Assembly: GCA_020216895.1 (NCBI GenBank)
Contig: JAIWOM010000085.1
Coordinates: 1 to 6,411, forward strand
Length of the DNA stretch: 6,411 bases
DNA from: Microcella sp.
GTDB lineage: Bacteria; Actinomycetota; Actinomycetes; Actinomycetales; Microbacteriaceae
Direction: 5' to 3'
A program made the translations under genes and the position numbers. How positions within the stretch are numbered: the stretch's first letter is position 1; the number at the start of each line of letters is the position of its first letter. The notes below the pieces were generated by a model that was not told where the DNA came from, did not search any database, and worked only from the letters and a program-made list of their open reading frames with translations. Below, one piece after another: positions 1 through 4,163 of the stretch.

Positions 1-345
1 GGCGTGCTGACCGCGGGCCACGCCCGTGCCGTGCTCGCCGCCGGGTCGGCGGCCGCGATGCTCAAGCTCGCCGACAAGATCGTCAATGAGGAGCTCTCGG
101 TGCGGCAGGCCGAGGCGGCCGCGGCGCAGCTCGCTGGCACGACGACCAGGGCGAAGACCACGAAGCCGTCGGCGGGTTCCCGGCAGGGTCAGTTGAACGA
201 GATCGCCGAGCGCCTCGGCGACCGGCTCGACACCCGCGTCACCATCAACCTGGGGCAGAAGAAGGGGTCGATCGTGATCGACTTCGCCACGGTGGGCGAC
301 CTGAACCGGATCCTCGGCGAGCTCGGGGTCGACGGCTTCCGCTGA
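1..345 (+). CDS. parB: Chromosome-partitioning protein ParB, C-terminal part (5' end cut by window)
   Basis: ParB binds centromere-like parS sites near the origin, spreads as a CTP-dependent clamp and works with the ATPase ParA to segregate origins. Only the last 114 residues are present; the frame is open at the left edge, so the GTG at 4 is an internal Val codon and not a start. The visible part begins inside the helix-turn-helix region (GVLTAGHARAVLAAG, close to the family's GHAR-A-L motif) and continues through SVRQAE helices. A charged Ala/Thr/Lys linker follows at about residues 40-60 of the visible part. The end is a C-terminal dimerisation domain (LNEIAERLGDRLDTRVTINL, then a GSIVIDF strand and a closing LNRILGELG helix). 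The N-terminal CTP-binding domain lies outside. No parS-like palindrome was seen here. The gene converges on the ddl-like gene, with 29 nt between the stops. Assignment rests on motif recognition and origin-side context. Confidence 0.95.
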   Translation, partial: GVLTAGHARAVLAAGSAAAMLKLADKIVNEELSVRQAEAAAAQLAGTTTRAKTTKPSAGSRQGQLNEIAERLGDRLDTRVTINLGQKKGSIVIDFATVGDLNRILGELGVDGFR

Positions 346-374
346 CCCGCGCCCGTCGCCCCGTCGCCGGCGCG
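346..374. other. Short convergent intergenic gap with weak GC hairpin
   Basis: Twenty-nine bases separate the parB stop and the stop of the oppositely oriented ddl-like gene. The gap holds a small direct repeat (CCGTCGCC twice in tandem). A 5-bp GCGCG/CGCGC stem with a TCAG loop lies at 370-383 and overlaps the ddl stop codon. One of the two convergent genes may use it as a terminator, but the stem is short and no T-run follows on either strand. I see nothing else in the gap. Confidence 0.25.
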
Positions 375-1346
375 TCAGCGCGCGGCGTCCCGCACGGCCG
401 TCTGGGCCAGCTCGGCGTACACCCACCCGACGTCGTAGCCGGCCGCCTCGAGCGCAAGGGCGAAGGTCGAGGTCTCGGTGAGCCCGGGCATGACGCTCGC
501 CTCCAGGAACCACGGGGTTCCTGCGCCGTCGATGATGAGGTCGATGCGGCTGATGTGCCGGAGCCCGAGGGCGTCGTGCGCCGCGAGGGCCACCTCGGTC
601 GCCCGGGCGGCGACATCCGCCGCCACGCGGGCCGGAGCGTAGAACCGCGTCTCCCCCGCGTTGTACCGCGCTTCGAAGCCGTACACGCCCGAGAGCGGTT
701 CGATCTCGACGGCGGGCAGCGCCCGCGGGCCGTCTCCCGTGTCGATGATGCCGATGGCCACCTCGGTGCCGGTGATGCGCTGCTCGATGAGCGCCACGTC
801 GCAGTAGGTGAAGGCCAGCACCATGGCGCGCCGGAGCTCGTCATCCGAGTCGACCAGCGTCACGCCCTGCGCTGAGCCGCCCTGCGCCGGCTTCACGGCC
901 ACGGGCGGCGGCAGCTCGCCCCGCACCACGCTGAGCACGCTCTCCGCCCCCAGCTCGCGGAACGCGTCGCGGGTGAGCGCGATCGAGTGCGGCGTGGGCA
1001 CGCCTGCCCGCTCGACGATGGTTTTCGCGCGGGGCTTGTCCCAGGCCAGCCGGGTCGCTCCGGCGGTCGAGCCGACGTAGGGCACCCCCAGGAACTCCAG
1101 CAGGCTCCGCAGCGCGCCGTCCTCCCCGCTCGCCCCGTGCAGCGTCGGCCAGACGACGTCGGGCCGATCGGCGAGGAGGGCGGGTAGCAGGGCGGCGTCG
1201 GGGTCGAGCAGCCGCACCTCGACGCCGTGGGCGGCGAGGCCGTCGGCCACCCGTCGGCCCGACTTCAGCGAGATGTCGCGCTCGTGGGAGATGCCGCCGG
1301 CGAGCACGGCGACGCGCGATGCGAGCGGAGGGGGTGTGGTGGGCAC
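375..1346 (-). CDS. D-alanine--D-alanine ligase-like ATP-grasp protein
   Basis: A cytoplasmic ATP-grasp ligase of the Ddl family, which joins two D-Ala with ATP for peptidoglycan precursors. Its 323 residues match the short DdlB-type length. Family landmarks in order: VAVLAGGISHERDISLKSG (12-30, Glu22 like DdlB Glu15), LHGASGEDGALRSLLE (69-84), PYVGS (89-93), DK (103-104), VKPAQGGSAQG (151-161, Ser158 like Ser150), IEQRITGTEVA (187-197), Tyr228 (like Tyr216, the D-Ala rather than D-lactate type), SRIDLIID (266-273, metal Asp269), LEASVMPGLTETS (281-293). Oddities: the usual LE-N-T metal motif reads EASV, so the Asn metal ligand is Ser284; Lys215 is Arg227; the second loop Ser is Ala159. This may be a divergent paralogue, with the housekeeping ddl elsewhere in the genome, so I give no symbol. 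The start is GTG behind GAGGAA, 18 nt after the aminotransferase stop, suggesting one transcript. Confidence 0.85.
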   Translation of the reverse strand: MPTTPPPLASRVAVLAGGISHERDISLKSGRRVADGLAAHGVEVRLLDPDAALLPALLADRPDVVWPTLHGASGEDGALRSLLEFLGVPYVGSTAGATRLAWDKPRAKTIVERAGVPTPHSIALTRDAFRELGAESVLSVVRGELPPPVAVKPAQGGSAQGVTLVDSDDELRRAMVLAFTYCDVALIEQRITGTEVAIGIIDTGDGPRALPAVEIEPLSGVYGFEARYNAGETRFYAPARVAADVAARATEVALAAHDALGLRHISRIDLIIDGAGTPWFLEASVMPGLTETSTFALALEAAGYDVGWVYAELAQTAVRDAAR

Positions 1347-1349
1347 GGG

Positions 1350-1355
1350 TTCCTC
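1350..1355 (-). promoter_or_regulatory. Ribosome binding site of the ddl-like gene
   Basis: GAGGAA on the minus strand, three bases before the GTG codon at 1346-1344 (five bases from the GAGG core), supports this GTG as the start. The next family-conserved residues (VAVLAGG) begin about eleven codons later with no better start between. The site lies inside the 18-nt gap to the upstream aminotransferase gene. Confidence 0.6.
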
Positions 1356-1364
1356 GGGGTCGGG

Positions 1365-2675
1365 TCAGCCGATGTTGGGCGGCGGTGCGGCGACGTGCGG
1401 GTCGTAGGCGACCGCCGGGATCGGCCCGGTGGCCGAGAAGGTCTCCAGGAGTTCCTGCTCGCCGCGCACGACCGTGGCGAGGCGGCGGATGCCCTCCCGG
1501 ATCTCGGCCGGCTGCGGGTAGCAGAACGCGAGGCGCAGGTGCTGCCGGCCCTGGCCGTCGGCGTAGAAGCCGGTGCCCGGTGTGTAGGCGACGAGCTCCT
1601 TCACGGCGCGGGGCAGCATCGCCTTCGAGTCGAGCCCCTCGGTCAGGCCGACCCAGACGTAGAAGCCGCCGTTCGGCACCTCCCACGTGAGGTCGGGGAG
1701 GTGCTGCTCGAGGGCCTCGAGCATCGCATCCCGCCGCTCGCGGTACAGGCCGCGGAAGACGTCGATCTGGCCCTTCCAGTCGGCGTGCGCGAGGTAGTCG
1801 CTGATGATCATCTGGTTCAGCGAGCTCGGGCTGAGGATCGAGGCCTCCGCGGCAAGAACGAGCTTCTCTCGGATTCCGTGCGGCGCCAGCGCCCATCCGA
1901 CGCGGAATCCGGGGGCGAGCGTCTTGGAGAACGACCCCAGGTACACGATGCCGTCGTCCTCGACGCTGCGCATCGCGGCGGGGGCCGGCCGGTCGAACCA
2001 CAGCAGACCGTACGGGTTGTCCTCGATGATGAGGATGCCCTCCGACCGCGCGATGTCGATGATGGCGAGGCGGCGCTCGCTCGAGAGCGTCACCCCCGCG
2101 GGGTTCTGGAAGTTGGGGATCAGGTAGAGCATCTTGATGCTGCGTCCGGCCGCCCGGAGGCTCGCGATGCGCTCGCTGAGAGCGGTCGGGATCATCCCGT
2201 CGGCATCCATGGGGATGTGCGCCACCTCGGCCTGGTACGACCGGAAGATGCCCATCGCCCCGACGTACGATGGGGATTCGGCCAGCACGACGTCACCGGG
2301 GTCGAGGAAGAGCTTGGCGACGAGGTCGAGCGCCTGCTGCGACCCGGTGGTCACGACGACGTCATCGACGCCGGCCCGGATGCCCTCCAGCGCCATGACC
2401 TCGAGGATCTGCTCGCGGAGCTCGGGGGTTCCCTGTCCGGAGCCGTACTGCAGCGCGGCGGGACCGCGCTCGCTCATGACGCGCTCCATCGAGGCGGCGA
2501 TGACCGGCAGGGGCAGCGCCGAGACGGCGGGCATTCCGCCGGCGAGCGAGACCACCTCCGGCCGCGAGGCCACGGCGAACAGGGCGCGCACCTCCGAGGC
2601 GCTCAGCCCCGCCGTGCGCGAGGCGTACTGCTCGTACCAGGGGTCGAGGGTCGTTCCCTCGGAGGAGATCGTCAT
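1365..2675 (-). CDS. PLP-dependent class I/II aminotransferase (LysN/MocR-domain type)
   Basis: A cytoplasmic fold-type I PLP enzyme of 436 residues that should transfer an amino group between an amino acid and a 2-oxo acid. It resembles the 2-aminoadipate/aromatic aminotransferases related to the catalytic domain of MocR regulators, but has no N-terminal GntR-type DNA-binding domain, so it is an enzyme and not a regulator. Visible: VVSLAGGMP (41-49), LQYGSGQGTPELREQI (75-90), VVTTGSQQALDLVAKL (107-122), LYLIPNFQNPAG (183-194, Asn191), IIEDNPYG (216-223, Asp219 for the PLP ring nitrogen), SFSKTLAPGFRVGW (248-261, Schiff-base Lys251) and LRLAFCYP (380-387, carboxylate-binding Arg381). A Pro/Ala-rich tail of about 20 residues ends the protein. 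I chose the ATG at 2675. The TTG at 2705 lacks a binding site and lies inside a hairpin arm. Substrate cannot be read from sequence; coupling with the downstream ligase gene suggests, but does not show, a wall-precursor link. Confidence 0.9.
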   Translation of the reverse strand: MTISSEGTTLDPWYEQYASRTAGLSASEVRALFAVASRPEVVSLAGGMPAVSALPLPVIAASMERVMSERGPAALQYGSGQGTPELREQILEVMALEGIRAGVDDVVVTTGSQQALDLVAKLFLDPGDVVLAESPSYVGAMGIFRSYQAEVAHIPMDADGMIPTALSERIASLRAAGRSIKMLYLIPNFQNPAGVTLSSERRLAIIDIARSEGILIIEDNPYGLLWFDRPAPAAMRSVEDDGIVYLGSFSKTLAPGFRVGWALAPHGIREKLVLAAEASILSPSSLNQMIISDYLAHADWKGQIDVFRGLYRERRDAMLEALEQHLPDLTWEVPNGGFYVWVGLTEGLDSKAMLPRAVKELVAYTPGTGFYADGQGRQHLRLAFCYPQPAEIREGIRRLATVVRGEQELLETFSATGPIPAVAYDPHVAAPPPNIG

Positions 2676-2679
2676 GCCG

Positions 2680-2685
2680 CCGCCT
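2680..2685 (-). promoter_or_regulatory. Weak ribosome binding site of the aminotransferase gene
   Basis: AGGCGG on the minus strand lies four bases before the ATG at 2675-2673. It is a poor but usable Shine-Dalgarno match, clearly weaker than the GAGGAG sites of trxA and trxB. It favours the ATG over the upstream in-frame TTG, which would add ten residues (Cys-Arg-Arg-rich) not typical of the family. Confidence 0.4.
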
Positions 2686-2697
2686 GCGCTCGCTCGT

Positions 2698-2718
2698 CGG
2701 CACAAGGGTCTTGTGCCG
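2698..2718 (-). terminator. Perfect 9-bp hairpin, candidate terminator or attenuator after trxA
   Basis: The arms CGGCACAAG (2698-2706) and CTTGTGCCG (2710-2718) are perfectly complementary around a 3-nt loop. The hairpin lies 37 nt after the trxA stop and 22 nt before the aminotransferase ATG, on the strand that transcribes both. No T-run follows, so it is not a textbook intrinsic terminator, although actinobacterial terminators often lack one. It could reduce read-through from trxBA into the aminotransferase gene, or stabilise the trxBA message 3' end. The bases are certain; the role is inferred. Confidence 0.45.
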
Positions 2719-2740
2719 CTGCCTCAGTCGGCAGTGGCAC
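2713..2740 (-). promoter_or_regulatory. Alternative 11-bp hairpin sharing an arm with the 2698-2718 hairpin
   Basis: The arms GTGCCGCTGCC (2713-2723) and GGCAGTGGCAC (2730-2740) pair over eleven positions around a 6-nt loop. One position is imperfect: A-C in the minus-strand RNA, a G-U wobble on the plus strand. The arm at 2713-2718 is also used by the perfect hairpin at 2698-2718, so the two cannot form together. In minus-strand transcription order this hairpin forms first. The A:B or B:C geometry is that of an attenuator switch, but no leader peptide or known ligand motif is visible. Role unproven. Confidence 0.35.
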
Positions 2741-2755
2741 TCAGAATACGCGGTC

Positions 2756-3079
2756 TCAGGCCAGGAACTCGGCGAGGTCGGCCTCGAGGGCCGGCTTGGG
2801 CTTCGCGCCGATGACGGTCTTGACGACCTCGCCGCCGCGGAACACCTTCATCGCGGGGATCGAGGTGATCTGGTACTTCATCGCGGTCTCGGGGTTGTCA
2901 TCGACGTTGAGCTTGACGATCTCGAGCTTGTCGGGGTGCTCGGCCGCGATCGCGTCGAGGATCGGCGAGACGGCACGGCACGGGCCGCACCACTCGGCCC
3001 AGAAGTCGACCATGATCGTCTTCTCGTTCTTCAGGACCTCAGCCTCGAAGGTGGCGTCGGTGACGTCGCGCGTGCTCAT
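2756..3079 (-). CDS. trxA: Thioredoxin
   Basis: A small cytoplasmic disulfide reductase of 107 residues, the usual length of bacterial thioredoxin 1. It reduces protein disulfides (for example in ribonucleotide reductase and peroxiredoxins) and is recharged by TrxB. The active site WCGPC is at 30-34 (Cys31 and Cys34), preceded by the buried Asp25 in VDFWAEW. Lys56 and the cis-Pro loop TSIPAM (72-77, Pro75) are in place, as is the FRGGEVV hairpin (80-86) and the C-terminal helix. No signal peptide is present. The start is the ATG at 3079, five bases after a strong GAGGAG at 3090-3085; a longer in-frame reading into trxB is only shadow sequence. It follows trxB by 31 nt, so trxBA forms one operon, presumably driven by the SigR-like promoter ahead of trxB. 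Confidence 0.97.
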   Translation of the reverse strand: MSTRDVTDATFEAEVLKNEKTIMVDFWAEWCGPCRAVSPILDAIAAEHPDKLEIVKLNVDDNPETAMKYQITSIPAMKVFRGGEVVKTVIGAKPKPALEADLAEFLA

Positions 3080-3110
3080 GGGTTCTCCTCGTGTGTGGAT
3101 GGTCGGTGGG

Positions 3111-4064
3111 TCAGACGGTCGCGCTGCTGGCGCGGGCCGAGTCGGCGATGGTCTCGAGGTAGTGCTGGGCGTCGAGCGCGGCGACGGTGCCGCTGCCGGC
3201 GGCGGTGATCGCCTGCTTGTAGGTCGGGTCGACCACGTCGCCCGCGGCGAAGACGCCCGGCACGCTCGTGCGCGAGGAGCGGCCATCCACGGCGATGGTG
3301 CCCTGCTCGGTGAGCTCGAGCACGCCGTGCACCAGGTGGGTGCGCGGGTCTGCGCCGATGGCGACGAACACGCCCTGGACGTCGAGCGTGCGCTCCTCGC
3401 CCGTGACGGTGTCGACGATGCCGATGCCGGTCACGAGCTCGGCGCCGTAGATGTGCTCCACGCGCGCGTTCATGATGAACTCGATCTTCTCGTCGGCGCG
3501 GGCGCGGTCGAGCATGGCGGCGGAGGCCCGGAAGCTCTCGCTGCGGTGCACGATGTAGACCGTGTCGGCGAAGCGGGTGAGGAAGGTCGCCTCCTCCATG
3601 GCCGAGTCGCCGCCGCCGATGACGGCGACCGTCTTCTGGCGGAAGAAGGCGCCGTCGCACGTGGCGCACCACGAGACGCCGTAGCCGCTCAGGCGCTCCT
3701 CATCGGGCAGGCCGAGCTTGCGGTACGCCGACCCGGTCGCGTAGATGATCGCGTGCGCCTCGTGGCGGTCGCCGTTGCCGAGGGTGACGGCCTTGACCGG
3801 GCCGTCGAGCTCGAGCGCGACGACATCGTCGTAGATGATCTCGGCGCCGAACCGCTCGGCCTGCTGCTGCATGCGGGTCATGAGGTCGGGGCCCATGATC
3901 CCCTCGGGGAACCCGGGGAAGTTCTCGACCTCGGTCGTCTTCATGAGCTCGCCGCCGAACTCGACCGAGCTCGCGATGACGAGCGGCGCCAGGTTGGCGC
4001 GTGCGGCGTAGATGGCGGCCGTGTACCCGGCCGGGCCGGAGCCGATGATGATGACGTGGCGCAT
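3111..4064 (-). CDS. trxB: Thioredoxin reductase (NADPH, FAD)
   Basis: A low-molecular-weight FAD flavoenzyme of 317 residues that moves electrons from NADPH to TrxA in the cytoplasm. FAD-binding GSGPAGYTAAIYAAR is at 8-22, EFGGELM at 35-41, the redox pair CATC at 133-136, the NADPH Rossmann motif GGGDSAMEEA at 150-159, and the C-terminal FAD motif GVFAAGDVVD at 270-279. The NADP phosphate-binding motif, usually HRR---FRA, reads HRSESFRA (173-180): Arg174 and Arg179 remain but the second Arg is Ser175. The last dozen residues are a variable Ala/Ser-rich tail. The ATG at 4064 follows GAGGAG (4074-4069) by four bases. The gene opens the trxBA operon and has its own promoter region in the 99-nt gap after murJ. 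Confidence 0.96.
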   Translation of the reverse strand: MRHVIIIGSGPAGYTAAIYAARANLAPLVIASSVEFGGELMKTTEVENFPGFPEGIMGPDLMTRMQQQAERFGAEIIYDDVVALELDGPVKAVTLGNGDRHEAHAIIYATGSAYRKLGLPDEERLSGYGVSWCATCDGAFFRQKTVAVIGGGDSAMEEATFLTRFADTVYIVHRSESFRASAAMLDRARADEKIEFIMNARVEHIYGAELVTGIGIVDTVTGEERTLDVQGVFVAIGADPRTHLVHGVLELTEQGTIAVDGRSSRTSVPGVFAAGDVVDPTYKQAITAAGSGTVAALDAQHYLETIADSARASSATV

Positions 4065-4081
4065 GATGCTCCTCGGTCTGT

Positions 4082-4101
4082 CGACGCGCTCATCCGCGTC
4101 G
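4082..4101 (-). promoter_or_regulatory. 7-bp hairpin in the trxB leader
   Basis: The arms CGACGCG (4082-4088) and CGCGTCG (4095-4101) pair perfectly around a 6-nt loop, seven bases upstream of the trxB Shine-Dalgarno GAGGAG (4074-4069). In the trxB mRNA this all-Watson-Crick, mostly G-C stem could modulate ribosome access. Chance formation is plausible in sequence this G+C-rich. Confidence 0.35.
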
Positions 4102-4107
4102 CACGGG

Positions 4108-4121
4108 GTCGGTTTCCCGAC
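4108..4121 (-). promoter_or_regulatory. GAAA-tetraloop hairpin at the predicted 5' end of the trxB mRNA
   Basis: On the minus strand the sequence reads GTCGG-GAAA-CCGAC: a 5-bp stem capped by a GNRA-class tetraloop, an unusually stable RNA fold. With the -10 GTT at 4133-4131, the expected transcription start is about 4120-4123, which would place this hairpin at the very 5' end of the trxBA message. Terminal stem-loops are known to protect bacterial mRNAs from decay (ompA is the classic case). Structure is seen; function is inferred. Confidence 0.4.
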
Positions 4122-4130
4122 GCTAGGGCC

Positions 4131-4157
4131 AACCCAGCATAGGCGGCGGGTATTCCA
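4131..4157 (-). promoter_or_regulatory. SigR/SigH-type thiol-stress promoter for trxBA
   Basis: On the minus strand TGGAAT (4157-4152) is followed after exactly 18 bases by GTT (4133-4131). This matches the GGGAAT-N18-GTT consensus known for Streptomyces SigR, and close relatives recognised by mycobacterial SigH, at all positions except the first G. Those sigma factors are released by redox-sensing zinc anti-sigma factors under disulfide stress, and trxBA is a classic target. The -35 element begins six bases after the murJ stop codon, so the promoter lies wholly in the murJ-trxB gap. A start near 4121 would give a leader of about 57 nt. A sigma-70 type site here is less convincing. Confidence 0.65.
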
Positions 4158-4163
4158 CCCCGG

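Noticed and set aside
841..2001. A 386-codon minus-strand frame overlapping ddl-like and aminotransferase genes
   Set aside because: It is an Arg/Ala/Pro-rich out-of-frame shadow across two conserved genes and their junction, with no family motifs.
2676..2705. Ten-residue N-terminal extension of the aminotransferase from a TTG codon
   Set aside because: The TTG is inside the perfect hairpin arm, has no Shine-Dalgarno before it, and the added residues are not family-like. The ATG at 2675 is preferred.
2743..2748. TATTCT on the minus strand as a -10 element for the aminotransferase gene
   Set aside because: No acceptable -35 element lies 16-18 bases upstream; the nearest TTCCTG is only 13 bases away.
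1227..4142. A 971-codon open frame on the + strand antisense to the ddl-like, aminotransferase, trxA and trxB genes
   Set aside because: Its triplets are in register with those of the aminotransferase, trxB and ddl-like genes on the other strand. There a stop can arise only from TTA, CTA or TCA codons, which are rare in such G+C-rich genes. The product is an Arg/Asp/Gly/Ala-rich string with no recognisable domain, and it crosses four well-supported genes.
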